In this document: positions 1 through 9,336 of the stretch, piece by piece | How the letters are laid out: every line of letters begins with the position of its first letter | Numbering within the stretch: the first letter of the stretch is position 1 | Source: Shewanella eurypsychrophilus | GTDB lineage: Bacteria > Pseudomonadota > Gammaproteobacteria > Enterobacterales > Shewanellaceae | Direction: 5' to 3' | NCBI RefSeq assembly: GCF_007004545.3 | Contig: NZ_CP045503.2 | Span: 2,078,501-2,142,500, forward strand | Length of the DNA: 64,000 nt | Made by a program: the position numbers and the translations under genes | Notes under the pieces: generated by a model | What the model was told of the DNA's origin: nothing | Databases searched by the model: none | Seen by the model: the letters and a program-made list of their open reading frames with translations, nothing else

Positions 1-1899
1 ATAAAGTTTGCGGCAGACAAGTTATCCAGTATTAAAAAACGTTTCGGTCCAGATACCATTATGACAACGGGTTCAGCCCGAGGACCAGGAAATGAAGCCA
101 ACTATGTGATGCAGAAGTTTGCCCGTGCCGTTATCGGCACAAACAATGTCGACCACTGTGCTAGGGTGTGACACGCCCCTTCAGTTGCCGGTCTGGTAAC
201 AACAGTTGGAAACGGTGCAATGAGTAATTCCATCACCGAGATACAAGATACAAAATGTTTATTTGTGTTTGGCTACAACGCAGCGGACTCACATCCCATC
301 GTAGCGAAACATATTCTTAAGGCGAAAGCCAATGGCGCTAAAGTGATTGTGTGTGATCCACGCATGGTTGAAACTGCCAGAATTGCCGATCAGTGGTTAC
401 CACTGAAAAATGGATCCAATATGGCTCTGATTAATGCATTTGCCAATGTGTTGATTGAAGAGGGGCTGTATGACTCTGAATTTGTAGCACTGCATGCTGA
501 CAACTTCGAAGAGTATTGCGAGACCATTAAGAAGTATACCCCAGAGTATGTAGAAACCATTACAGGCTTAAAAGCCGAAGAAATTCGTTTGGCGATCCGT
601 ACCTATGCTAATGCATCTGAGTCGATGATCTTATGGGGTATGGGTGTTACGCAATATGGTCAAGCAGTCGATGTGGTTAAAGGCCTTGCAAGTCTAGCTG
701 TTATGACGGGGAACTTTGGTCGCCGTGGCGTGGGCGTAGGCCCAGTGCGGGGGCAGAATAATGTTCAGGGTACCTGTGATATGGGCATGTTGCCTAATGT
801 CTATCCTGGCTACCAAAATGTAGATGATGATGAGGTTAGAGCCAAGTTTGAACAAGCGTGGGGAGTGCCGTTATCGTCCAAACCTGGTTATACTTTAACG
901 ACGCTTGGTCACAGGGTAAAAGATGGCACTTGTAAGGCCTACTATATCTTTGGTGAAGATCCTGCGCAGACTGAGGCCGATCTGGCTCATTTGCGTAAGA
1001 CCATCAAGGGGATGGAGCTGGTTATTGTGCAAGATATCTTTATGACACAGACCGCCGAGATGGCCGATGTGATATTCCCTGCAACCAGTTGGGGTGAACA
1101 TGAGTGTGTCTATTCGAGTGCCGACCGTGGATTCCAGCGCAGTTACCCGGCGATAAATCCTCCAGAAAATGTTAAGCATGATTGGGAGATTTTCTGCTTA
1201 ATGGCGACGGCAATGGGCTACCCTATGTCTTATCAAAATACTGAAGAGATTTGGGATGAAGTGAGAAGTATTGCGCCGTTATTTGCGGGTGCAACATACG
1301 AGAAAATGGAGGGACTGAAAACGGTGCAGTGGCCTTGTCCAACGGTGGATCACCCTGGTACCTCTTTCTTGTTCGAGGGGGCAAAGTTTACTACGCCAAA
1401 TGGAAGAGCCCAGTTATTTGCAAGTGAGTGGCGACCCCCATTAGAGCAACCGGATGAAGAGTATCCGCTGGTTTTGTCGACTGTGCGAGAAGTTGGGCAT
1501 TACTCTTGTCGTTCCATGACAGGTAACTGTTCTGCCCTACAGACTTTGGCTGATGAGCCTGGCTATGTGCAGATACACCCAGATGATGCCAGAGCACTAG
1601 GGATCCGTGATCAGCAGCTAGTGTGGATATCGTCCCGTCGTGGCAAAGTCATAACCCGGGCTGCGGTCAATGAACGAGTCAATATGGGCGCCGTCTATAT
1701 GACTTATCAGTGGTGGATTGGTGCTTGTAATGAGCTCACAATCGAGCACTTAGATCCGATATCATTTACGCCTGAATATAAGTATTGTGCGGTTAAGATA
1801 GAACTTATTCAGGACCAAAAATGGGCTGAGAATTATGTTCAAACTGAATATAGTGCGCTTAAAGCTAAGTTAAGAAAAACAGCAACAGGAACAGCCTAG
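1..1899 (+). CDS. fdhF: Formate dehydrogenase H, selenocysteine-containing (5' partial)
   Basis: Molybdopterin (MGD) formate dehydrogenase of the FdhF family, which oxidises formate to CO2 and is the formate-oxidising part of formate hydrogenlyase. The frame is open from base 1. Codon 57 is TGA (169-171) in the context CARV-U-HAPSVAG, the selenocysteine site of FdhF, with a SECIS-type hairpin just after it. A caller that treats TGA as stop would start wrongly at 220. The visible 632 residues plus about 83 missing before the window would give about 715, the length of E. coli FdhF, where Sec is residue 140. The N-terminal Fe-S domain lies outside the window. The C-terminal MGD-binding part is present and ends at 1899. 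The downstream FhlA-like activator and fdhD, and the hyp and nik genes further on, fit a formate hydrogenlyase role. Confidence 0.96.
169..204 (+). promoter_or_regulatory. Sec UGA codon and bacterial SECIS hairpin
   Basis: UGA at 169-171 is followed by stem GTTGCC (184-189), loop GGTCT (190-194) and stem GGTAAC (195-200). The GGUCU loop is the SelB-recognised feature of the E. coli fdhF SECIS, and its distance from the UGA is similar. SelB and tRNA-Sec must be encoded elsewhere. Confidence 0.9.
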
Positions 1900-1911
1900 T
1901 TTAAGATAGAT

Positions 1912-1957
1912 CTCTCGGTATGGTTAGTTATGTGAAGCTATGCCGAGAGTATTTATT
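1912..1957 (+). terminator. Probable terminator after fdhF
   Basis: A 10-bp stem (1912-1921 with 1940-1949, CTCTCGGTAT/ATGCCGAGAG, one G-T pair) is followed by a T-rich TATTTATT tail. It begins 13 bases after the fdhF stop codon. Confidence 0.6.
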
Positions 1958-2122
1958 CTAAACTTTATATATTGAAAATGTAATAATTGTGAAAAAGTGT
2001 AATAGTTTGACTGGCATCACTGTATTCCATTGACGAGTGGGGAGATTACGATCTCTATCACTGTGAAAATAAACTGATTTTATATACTTTATTTAAGCAG
2101 TTAACACCAGAATGGGGAAGCG

Positions 2123-4240
2123 ATGTTAAGAATACAGTCTGTACCTTTGATGGAGGAAATTACTGCTGAATGGGATCCAATTTTTTTGGATGTAGCCCAA
2201 GAGCTATTATCAGTAAAAAATATTTCATCATTTATTACTCAGTTGAATCATTATGATTTTGAGTTCATACAACTAAAAAATATAAATATTTTAATAAATG
2301 ATTATCATGATGATAAAAATGTTCTTTTTTATATAGAGCCTGAGTTTCAACGCTGTGAAAAAATATTAATAGGACCCTTTAAGCAAGGGAGAGAGCAGAT
2401 TGATATATTAGACCGAGAATCATTTTTTTGTGAGTACCCTCGTCTAGAAAATAATAAAATGTACATGAGGTTAGCTTCATACTGTCGCCAACCTCTAATA
2501 TCAGATAATGGCTTGATTGGTGCTGTTGAGTATCTCAGTGAACGGGTTAATGAATTTGATGATGAGCGGCTAAAAAAACTCAAACAGCTGACAATAATTA
2601 TCGCCATCTCATTAGAAAATGTGCTTGAGAAGGAGCAATCTCATAGCAAAGTGCTACAACTTCGATGTGAGCGCGAGAGTTCTAAGGTATTAGTCGACAT
2701 TACCAATGCTGTGATCAGCCAAAGATCGCTTAAAGATCTTTCAAAGACTCTGCATCTACATCTTAAAAAGTATTTCAATATTGAACATCTCAGTTTGATG
2801 TCTATTGATGCAAGTTCAGAACAGCTTTTATGTCATGATGTATCAGCAGTTAATAATGTTGATAATATTTATCAAGAAAGAAAAATAAGTTTAATCGATA
2901 CGCCGGCACAAATGGTGATAAAAAACAGGTCGCCATTATTAATTGGTTTCAATGATCTTATTCGTTATAAAAATAAATATAAGTACTGTGAAGAGATAAT
3001 AGAGAAAGGATTAAGTTCAGCATGTGTGTTACCCCTTATTTTTCGTGGGCACATGTTAGGCGCGATAAAGTTTTGCCACAGCGATCGAGATTATTTCAAT
3101 AACTGTGATTTAGAACTGTTAATACAAGTGGCTGCACGCGCGGCAATGGGACTTAATAATTTTCATCTTAATCAGGAAATTTCAGCAGTAACCGAAGCCA
3201 GTGAGACCTTAGAGATCGACAGCGATATTAAGGCCAATCAAGCTTTTAGCGAAATCATTTATAAAAGCAGTGCGATGAGTGAAGTGCTTAAAAAGGTTCA
3301 GATGGTGGCGCAGAGTGATTGCACCGTATTAATTCTAGGAGAAACGGGCACAGGAAAGGAGCTCATTGCCAAAGCGGTTCATGAATTGAGCCAGCGAAAA
3401 AACAATGAGATGGTAAAAATGAATTGTGCCTCGGTGCCAGCAGGCTTGTTTGAGAGCGATCTTTTTGGCCATGAGAAGGGCGCATTTACCGGTGCATTAA
3501 GCCAGCGTATTGGCCGTTTTGAGAAAGCAGATAAAGGGAGCTTTTTTCTTGATGAAGTGGGTGATATGCCACTCGAGTTACAACCTAAATTACTTCGAGT
3601 ATTGCAAGAGAGTGAGTTTGAACGGGTAGGTAAACACCAATTGATCCCTGTTGATGTGAGGCTAATTGCAGCCACCAATTGTGATCTATTCGAGATGGTT
3701 AATAATAAGGAGTTTAGGGGAGATCTCTATTACAGGCTAAATGTTTTCCCGATAGTTTTACCGCCATTACGTGAACGAAGAGAAGATATTGCGCTCTTAG
3801 CAAAACACTTTGTTAAAGAGATCTCAGCCAAGATGAATAAAAATATCACTAATATCTCCTCGGAAACTCTGAGGCTATTATCGCTCTTGCCTTGGCTGGG
3901 CAATATCAGAGAGCTAAGAAATGTGATTGAGCGGGCAGTGATCTTAACCAGTGGCAAGGTGCTTAATTTGCCAGCTAATGAATTAAAAGCCTTGTTGCCG
4001 GTTGAAAACTGCAGCAGCTTTAATCCGTTAGAGGAGGAGACTCATTTAGTTTCACCTCAGGAAGTACAAACCGAAGTTGATATTGAAAGAGAACATATCA
4101 TTCAGATTTTAAAAGAGACTAATGGCATAGTTGCAGGTCCTAAAGGGGCGGCAGTCCGCTTAGGGCTAAAAAGAACGACTTTATTGTCGAGAATGCAACG
4201 CTTGGGGATCTCATCGAGAAGTTACGCTAACGTCAGTTAA
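2123..4240 (+). CDS. fhlA: FhlA-like sigma-54-dependent activator
   Basis: A 705-residue enhancer-binding protein. The first ~370 residues look like two GAF-type sensor regions (about 10-160 and 185-350). They are followed by a sigma-54 AAA+ domain with Walker A GETGTGKE near residue 406, the GAFTGA sigma-54 contact loop near 452 and Walker B FLDEVGDMP near 474. A Fis-type helix-turn-helix closes the protein. Length and layout match E. coli FhlA (692 residues), which senses formate and activates formate hydrogenlyase, fdhF and hyp promoters. The position right after fdhF supports that role, although the sensor part is too diverged to prove formate binding by eye. The start has a good ribosome binding site (GGGGA). 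No convincing sigma-54 promoter was found for the gene itself. Confidence 0.85.
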   Translation: MLRIQSVPLMEEITAEWDPIFLDVAQELLSVKNISSFITQLNHYDFEFIQLKNINILINDYHDDKNVLFYIEPEFQRCEKILIGPFKQGREQIDILDRESFFCEYPRLENNKMYMRLASYCRQPLISDNGLIGAVEYLSERVNEFDDERLKKLKQLTIIIAISLENVLEKEQSHSKVLQLRCERESSKVLVDITNAVISQRSLKDLSKTLHLHLKKYFNIEHLSLMSIDASSEQLLCHDVSAVNNVDNIYQERKISLIDTPAQMVIKNRSPLLIGFNDLIRYKNKYKYCEEIIEKGLSSACVLPLIFRGHMLGAIKFCHSDRDYFNNCDLELLIQVAARAAMGLNNFHLNQEISAVTEASETLEIDSDIKANQAFSEIIYKSSAMSEVLKKVQMVAQSDCTVLILGETGTGKELIAKAVHELSQRKNNEMVKMNCASVPAGLFESDLFGHEKGAFTGALSQRIGRFEKADKGSFFLDEVGDMPLELQPKLLRVLQESEFERVGKHQLIPVDVRLIAATNCDLFEMVNNKEFRGDLYYRLNVFPIVLPPLRERREDIALLAKHFVKEISAKMNKNITNISSETLRLLSLLPWLGNIRELRNVIERAVILTSGKVLNLPANELKALLPVENCSSFNPLEEETHLVSPQEVQTEVDIEREHIIQILKETNGIVAGPKGAAVRLGLKRTTLLSRMQRLGISSRSYANVS

Positions 4241-4318
4241 CGCTATCGCCTCTTAATATCTGAACGGTTCATCAATATCGATTTGAACATTTTCACTTAT
4301 TAAGGGGCTGGATAAGCT

Positions 4319-5167
4319 ATGTTAGCGACGAATGACTCAGAGCAGCAGACTGGAGTGATCAACCCCAACTGCGTACATCAATACCGTAAACATGCAAACT
4401 ATAAATTAGAGACTGATTTGCTGGTTGTCGAGACACCGATAGCACTCATTTATAACGGCATCTCCCATGTTGTTCTGATGTGCACTAGCGATGATCTGGA
4501 GGAGCTCGCTGTGGGGTTCTCATTGACCGAAGGGATTATTGAGCACTATCACGATATTCACGATATTGAGGTGGTTCGTAGCTGTAATGGCATTGAGCTT
4601 CATATTGAACTTGCTAATCGTTGTCTGAGCAAGCTTAAAAATCATAGGCGCAATCTGGTAGGCAGAACCGGCTGTGGGATCTGTGGAACTGAGAGCTTGG
4701 AACGCTTCGAAAAACCACTGAGCAAGCTAGCGTTTACTCTTAGCTTTCATGTCGAGCATATTGATATTGCCCTAGAGCAACTTAATCAACATCAACAGCT
4801 CAATGCATTAACGGGTGCGACTCACGCGGCGGCATATGTCAGTACTTCTGGTGAGTTGTTAGCGATCAGAGAGGATGTGGGGCGTCATATTGCGCTTGAT
4901 AAGTTAATCGGTTATATCGCCAGCAATAAACTGACTGGCGGCGTCATTTTAGTGACCAGCCGTGCTAGTTATGAGATGGTGCAAAAAACGATCACCGCAG
5001 GGGTTGAGGTACTGCTTGCCATCTCCGCCGCAACAGAAATGGCGGTGACACTTGCCAAGGAAAATAATCTAACTCTTATCGGTTTTTGTCGACCAGGTAG
5101 AGCCAATATTTACAGTCACATTGGCCGTATCGAACATCCTGTTGCTTCACTTGAGCTGGTGACGTAA
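4319..5167 (+). CDS. fdhD: Formate dehydrogenase accessory sulfurtransferase FdhD
   Basis: 282 residues of the FdhD family. FdhD passes sulfur from IscS to the molybdenum cofactor and is needed for active formate dehydrogenase. The CGICG motif carries the sulfur-transfer cysteines (Cys119 and Cys122). The central segments AATHAAAYV and REDVGRHIALDKLIG are conserved family blocks. It lies 78 bp after the fhlA-like gene on the same strand with its own ribosome binding site (AGGGGCTGG), so it may be cotranscribed. It serves the FdhF encoded at the start of the window. Confidence 0.95.
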   Translation: MLATNDSEQQTGVINPNCVHQYRKHANYKLETDLLVVETPIALIYNGISHVVLMCTSDDLEELAVGFSLTEGIIEHYHDIHDIEVVRSCNGIELHIELANRCLSKLKNHRRNLVGRTGCGICGTESLERFEKPLSKLAFTLSFHVEHIDIALEQLNQHQQLNALTGATHAAAYVSTSGELLAIREDVGRHIALDKLIGYIASNKLTGGVILVTSRASYEMVQKTITAGVEVLLAISAATEMAVTLAKENNLTLIGFCRPGRANIYSHIGRIEHPVASLELVT

Positions 5168-5230
5168 ATCAAACTGTAAAACGGTATTTTAAAACTGGCG
5201 CGATAGGGGAGTCGCGCTACTGCTATCCTT

Positions 5231-5265
5231 AAATAGTGGTTTAGGCATGATTAACCACTATTTTC
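5231..5265 (+). terminator. Terminator between fdhD and the usp gene
   Basis: AAATAGTGGTTTA (5231-5243) pairs with TTAACCACTATTT (5251-5263), 11 of 13 positions, followed by a short T run. It lies between convergent genes and is A/T-rich on both flanks, so it may work in both directions. Confidence 0.65.
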
Positions 5266-5328
5266 TGCATACAAATTAAGTGCACGCAGACTGATGGGTA
5301 AGCTTTGAACGCAGCTCTGCGCTCAGTT

Positions 5329-6192
5329 TCAGTCCTCAGAATGCTGAGGCACCACGAGTACATTGCTGCGGATCCGCGATAAAATAGACTCAGAGGTATT
5401 ACCGATAACGTGACCCATTATGCCTTGTCTCTGGCGAGCTCCCATGACTAAATATTGCGCCTTTAATCGGCAACTTAATTCAAAGAGGCACATGTCTGCG
5501 TCTCCAGCGACAATATGTACACTGTCTTTGTCTAAGCCTAACTGATTAAGCTCCTGACTATGTCTTTTATAGGCTTCTTTAATCAAGGTTCGGCTATTCA
5601 CCAGATCCATATCCCGCAATATTTTAGGCAAGCGGATCACAAAGCCAAGGTGCAGTTCATAACCTGTAGCGGCAGCCAGCTTATTGGCTTGCGTGATGAC
5701 GGCTTTATTCAGTGCTTGCTTCGCTGCGTTATTACTGCCTAAATCCACTGCCATTAAAATTGTTTTTGCACGATTAAGGGGGTTATTGCTCAGTAACATT
5801 AACGGGACTTTTGTATGGCGAATAAGCTGCCAATCCATGGGGAGAAAGTGCGCCGATTCATGAATCGACTTTACTATCATGGCGTATTCATCAGGCTGAG
5901 CATATCCGCAGGCATGTTCAAATAAGCTTTTGCACCACATGCTGTTAAAGGGAACATGATTTGCAGCTAAATCACTCAGTTGCTGCTGAATATAGGCAGT
6001 ATCATCGGCTAATACTTGTGCCCGTACAGCAGCGGCAATGCGGGGATTATAGTATGCATCTCCACTGAATGACTCATAGCTGTAGGCGGCAATTTCGGGG
6101 AGTAAATCTAGCTGGTTAGCTAACAGAACGCCTGCTTTTATTGCATCTGTTTGCTGCTGATCCTTCTGTGAAATGATAAATAGTTTTTTCAT
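5329..6192 (-). CDS. Tandem-domain universal stress protein (UspE-like)
   Basis: About 287 residues with two Usp folds, the arrangement of UspE. The second domain keeps the nucleotide-binding signature MGARQRQGIMGHVIGNTSES (G-x2-G-x9-G-S/T type) near the C terminus. The first domain is degenerate. Usp proteins are cytoplasmic stress and starvation factors. The second ATG (6192) is preferred because GGGAG lies directly against the first ATG (6198) but six bases before the second. It is divergent from the antiporter gene. An FNR-like box upstream suggests anaerobic induction, which fits a fermentative/hydrogenase island. Confidence 0.85.
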   Translation of the reverse strand: MKKLFIISQKDQQQTDAIKAGVLLANQLDLLPEIAAYSYESFSGDAYYNPRIAAAVRAQVLADDTAYIQQQLSDLAANHVPFNSMWCKSLFEHACGYAQPDEYAMIVKSIHESAHFLPMDWQLIRHTKVPLMLLSNNPLNRAKTILMAVDLGSNNAAKQALNKAVITQANKLAAATGYELHLGFVIRLPKILRDMDLVNSRTLIKEAYKRHSQELNQLGLDKDSVHIVAGDADMCLFELSCRLKAQYLVMGARQRQGIMGHVIGNTSESILSRIRSNVLVVPQHSED

Positions 6193-6231
6193 GGTCATCT
6201 CCCTAAATGTGCATAAAATGAACCTAAATTT

Positions 6232-6272
6232 ACCATATCAAATAGCTAAATTTACTCCTTGATCTTCATCAT
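6232..6272 (-). promoter_or_regulatory. Predicted FNR (EtrA)-dependent promoter of the usp gene
   Basis: TTGATCTTCATCAT (6259-6272) matches the FNR consensus TTGAT-N4-ATCAA at 9 of 10 positions. On the minus strand a TATGGT -10 element at 6237-6232 would place transcription start near 6225, so the box is centred near -40.5. That is close to the class II FNR activator position. Spacing and motif are read directly; FNR control is inferred. Confidence 0.5.
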
Positions 6273-6320
6273 AAAAGCGCTCAATATTCAATCAGCGCTA
6301 GCAGTTGTTACGAGGCGAAT

Positions 6321-7520
6321 ATGGCGGTAGACCTGTTTATTATCTCGTTATGCTTAATCCTTTTTTGTGGCAAAGTTTTCGGCATTTTATTCGAACGATT
6401 AGCAATGCCTGCCGTGGTCGGTGAGATCCTTGCCGGCCTCCTGTTAGGCCCAACCTTGCTTAATCTTGTTGCTCCTCACCCGACCTTAGCGGTTATGGCC
6501 GAATTAGGGGTGATCTTACTGCTGTTTTCCATTGGTTGCGAAACATCCATTAAGCGACTCTATCAAGCTGGTGGCCGCGCCGTGAGCGTTGCTGTGTTAG
6601 GCATAGTTGTCCCAGCTATTGTGATGGGTTTAACTAGTGCTTACTATCTTACTGATTCGGTATTTACCGCTGTCTATCTAGGTTGTGCATTAACCGCCAC
6701 TAGCATAGGGATTTCATTACGTGTGCTGGTTCAAGCCAAACAAGGACAAACCACAGTAGGTAACATTATCTTGGGCGCGGCGGTTATCGATGATGTGGTA
6801 GGGGTGATATTGCTCAGTGTGCTGTTTAACTTTGCCAGTCATGGTGCACTTGATGTTACCAGCACCTTGTTACTGATAGCTAAAGTGCTGCTGTTTTTGA
6901 TATTTACCCCCCCATTTGCCCGTGCGCTACTCTACCTAGCTAGAGCACTTAAGCCTGTGAATGACAGCTCTGGCTATGAAGTCATCATCGCGATGATTTT
7001 AATCTGTTTTTTTGCTTGGCTGGCCCACCTGTTTGGCGCGCCTGCACTACTGGGCGGTTTCGCCGTTGGTTTAGCGCTTAGCCGGCAATTTATCTCACCC
7101 TTTAACCGTTATTTAGTTAACCCCTTCGCCTTTACCCACAAAATGGAGCGGTCGACAAAAGCTTTGGTGGATGTGTTTGCACCAATATTTTTTGTCTATG
7201 TCGGTATTAGCTTAGATTTAAGCCAGCTAGATTTCAGTGCTAGTGGGATCTTGATATTGCTGTGGTTATCTCTGTTGGCCATTATCAGTAAACTGGTAGC
7301 GGGCTGGCTTGCGGGGGGAAACTGGCAAACCAAACTGGTGGTTGGCAGTGCCATGGTGCCCCGCGGCGAAGTGGGCTTAGTGTTTGCCGAATTAGGCCGC
7401 AGAATGGAGATTATCGACAGTAAATTGTTTACCGAGCTTGTGGTTATCATCGCCATCACCACCTTAATCGGTCCACTGCTGTTGAAGTGGAGCTTGAATA
7501 AGCATGTTAAGAGTCAGTGA
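6321..7520 (+). CDS. CPA2-family cation/proton antiporter
   Basis: 399 residues, almost entirely transmembrane helices, of the KefB/NapA-type Na+(K+)/H+ exchanger family. AMPAVVGEILAGLLLGP near the N terminus is a family hallmark, and AAVIDDVVG carries the paired acidic residues typical of the ion site. The protein ends after the membrane domain without a KefB-type TrkA-N nucleotide-binding domain, so it is the short form. The substrate ion cannot be read from sequence. It is divergent from the usp gene. Its place inside a formate/hydrogenase island suggests a role in pH or ion balance during fermentation, but this is inference. Confidence 0.88.
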   Translation: MAVDLFIISLCLILFCGKVFGILFERLAMPAVVGEILAGLLLGPTLLNLVAPHPTLAVMAELGVILLLFSIGCETSIKRLYQAGGRAVSVAVLGIVVPAIVMGLTSAYYLTDSVFTAVYLGCALTATSIGISLRVLVQAKQGQTTVGNIILGAAVIDDVVGVILLSVLFNFASHGALDVTSTLLLIAKVLLFLIFTPPFARALLYLARALKPVNDSSGYEVIIAMILICFFAWLAHLFGAPALLGGFAVGLALSRQFISPFNRYLVNPFAFTHKMERSTKALVDVFAPIFFVYVGISLDLSQLDFSASGILILLWLSLLAIISKLVAGWLAGGNWQTKLVVGSAMVPRGEVGLVFAELGRRMEIIDSKLFTELVVIIAITTLIGPLLLKWSLNKHVKSQ

Positions 7521-7616
7521 GTGTGAGGCATTTGATGAAGATGAAATTAGGTTTTTTGGATAATCACACTTAGTTTAGTGAGAGCACTGTGCCCTTGCAT
7601 TGAGACACAGGGTTTT

Positions 7617-7642
7617 ATCGATGATAGGTATCTATCATCGAT
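7617..7642. terminator. Hairpin between convergent antiporter and hypA genes
   Basis: A perfect 11-bp inverted repeat (ATCGATGATAG / CTATCATCGAT) with loop GTAT sits between the two convergent genes. It has only weak T tracts on either side, so it may be a terminator or another RNA/DNA structure. Confidence 0.45.
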
Positions 7643-7676
7643 TATTTACCGTTGGGAACAAACTATAAATCACTTA

Positions 7677-8090
7677 CTAAATCAGTTCCTCAGCACTATT
7701 GACGGGTTCATCTTCATCTTTAACAGCAACCTTCTCATTCTCATCCTTAGGGCCAACTTCCAGCTGCATCAGATACATATCCTCACCATCGAGTACCTTA
7801 GTATTGTTGCCCCTGCAATCGGGGCAGAGGATGTTGTACTCGGTGATTTCCTGTTGTATATCACAGTCACGGCAATGCAGCACCAGCGGTTGGACATGCA
7901 TCTCAAGCTCGGCCTCTTTACAAATCCCATCAAGCTTGAAGGTATCAAAAGCACTCTTTAATAGCTCGGGCTCAACTCCGCTCAACACGCCAACCTTAAT
8001 AGAGACGCGCTTGACGCTATTAGCCTGATGCTCAGCCGCGTGTTTTTCACATTGCTCTATAAGGGCTAATACAATCGAGTATTCATGCAT
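7677..8090 (-). CDS. hypA: [NiFe]-hydrogenase nickel incorporation protein HypA
   Basis: 137 residues. HypA works with HypB to deliver nickel to the hydrogenase large subunit. The N-terminal MHE carries the nickel-binding His2, and two CxxC pairs (CRDC and CPDC) form the zinc site. Residues after about 112 make an extra acidic tail of roughly 25 residues, absent from typical HypA (113-119 residues). It is the last gene of the hypBCDEA cluster, separated from hypE by 142 bp with its own ribosome binding site (AAGGA). Confidence 0.95.
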   Translation of the reverse strand: MHEYSIVLALIEQCEKHAAEHQANSVKRVSIKVGVLSGVEPELLKSAFDTFKLDGICKEAELEMHVQPLVLHCRDCDIQQEITEYNILCPDCRGNNTKVLDGEDMYLMQLEVGPKDENEKVAVKDEDEPVNSAEELI

Positions 8091-8232
8091 CAGTAGTTCC
8101 TTTATTTAAAATAGTTAAATCAAGAGGATGACTATATCGCCATGCCTTCAGCAGATCCTTTATTGGTCATTGGCTCGACCTATGGCGGAGGAGCCTGTTC
8201 CAGTCACTTGCATAAAGGTAATGACCTTTGAC

Positions 8233-9300
8233 TTAACAGATCCTAGGTAACAGCTCACCCTGCGGCAGATCGAGGTAACGACTGCTGCCCCATGGCGTCT
8301 TGAGAATGACCTTACCCGCGCGTTCAGTGCCTACAGTGCCGATAATCGCTGCCTGCTCTCCTATAAAGCCGCTATCGGCACTTTCACTTCCGCTGTGGGC
8401 ACCTTGATGCAGCTTGATAATCTCAACAGCCTTATTGGCATATTCTTGGGGTAGGGCGATGACAAAGGTGCCTTCGTTAGCAAGATCGAGGGGCTCAAAA
8501 CCATAGAGTTCACACAGGCCTTTTACCTCGTCTGCAACGGGAAGATCGACTTCATTAATGCTGATCTCAACATTTGAGCCGACAGCCCACTCATTAAGCA
8601 CCGCAGAAATTCCACCACGAGTCGCATCACGCATGGCATGCAGTGGTATTTGAGCGCTAATAAGTGCATCAACGATAGGCCAAAGTGTGGCGCAATCACT
8701 GGTGAGATCAGACTCAAGCGTTAGCCCCTCACGTGCCATCAAGATAGCGGCGCCGTGGCGGCCAATATCCCGAGAGACGATGATCGCATCGCCTGCTTGA
8801 ATGTTCTTGATTGAGATACCGTCTTGTAAGATCTCACCGATACCTGAAGTATTGATAAAGATGCCATCGGCGCAGCCCTTAGGGACAACTTTAGTATCGC
8901 CGCAGACTATTTTAGCGCCGCTCTTTTTCATCTCGCTGGCCATTGAATTTACAATGGTTTTAAGCTTGTCTAGCTCGAAACCCTCTTCGATGATAAAGCT
9001 GCAGCTTAGGTACTCAGGCCGCGCTGCCATCATGGCCAAGTCGTTGACTGTGCCAGCAATGGCGAGCTTGCCGATATCACCGCCGGCGAAGAACAGCGGC
9101 GCAACAGTGAAGGAGTCGGTGGTAAAGGCTGTAGGCCCTTTAAGCACAAGACGTGCAGCATCCTCCTCGTTTGTAAGGATGGGGTTATCGAAGGCTTTGA
9201 AGAACAGCTCTTTAATCAGCTTGTTCATCTCTTTGCCACCACCGCCATGGCTAAGCTGGATCTGCTTTTTGCGTTTGCTTTCTGTCATGTTAGTACTCAT
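8233..9300 (-). CDS. hypE: Hydrogenase maturation carbamoyl dehydratase HypE
   Basis: 355 residues of the PurM-like HypE family. HypE receives a carbamoyl group from HypF on its C-terminal cysteine and dehydrates it to the cyanide ligand of the Ni-Fe site. The conserved C-terminal PRIC ends the protein, so the acceptor cysteine is present. HGGGGKEMNKLI near the N terminus and ATRGGISAVLNEWA in the middle are family blocks. The start has no clear ribosome binding site; either Met1 or Met5 (MTESKRK) is possible. It follows hypD by 36 bp. Confidence 0.95.
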   Translation of the reverse strand: MSTNMTESKRKKQIQLSHGGGGKEMNKLIKELFFKAFDNPILTNEEDAARLVLKGPTAFTTDSFTVAPLFFAGGDIGKLAIAGTVNDLAMMAARPEYLSCSFIIEEGFELDKLKTIVNSMASEMKKSGAKIVCGDTKVVPKGCADGIFINTSGIGEILQDGISIKNIQAGDAIIVSRDIGRHGAAILMAREGLTLESDLTSDCATLWPIVDALISAQIPLHAMRDATRGGISAVLNEWAVGSNVEISINEVDLPVADEVKGLCELYGFEPLDLANEGTFVIALPQEYANKAVEIIKLHQGAHSGSESADSGFIGEQAAIIGTVGTERAGKVILKTPWGSSRYLDLPQGELLPRIC

Positions 9301-9336
9301 ATCTAATTTTTTGACTGGTCACATTTTGGCTTGCGT

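Noticed and set aside
220..1899. fdhF starting at ATG 220
   Set aside because: The frame continues upstream through a UGA in a selenocysteine context, so 220 is internal.
2011..2027. TGGCAT...TATTC as a sigma-54 promoter before the fhlA-like gene
   Set aside because: The -12 GC element is absent.
7578..8028. Plus-strand ORFs overlapping hypA
   Set aside because: They are shadows of the well-supported hypA gene on the other strand.
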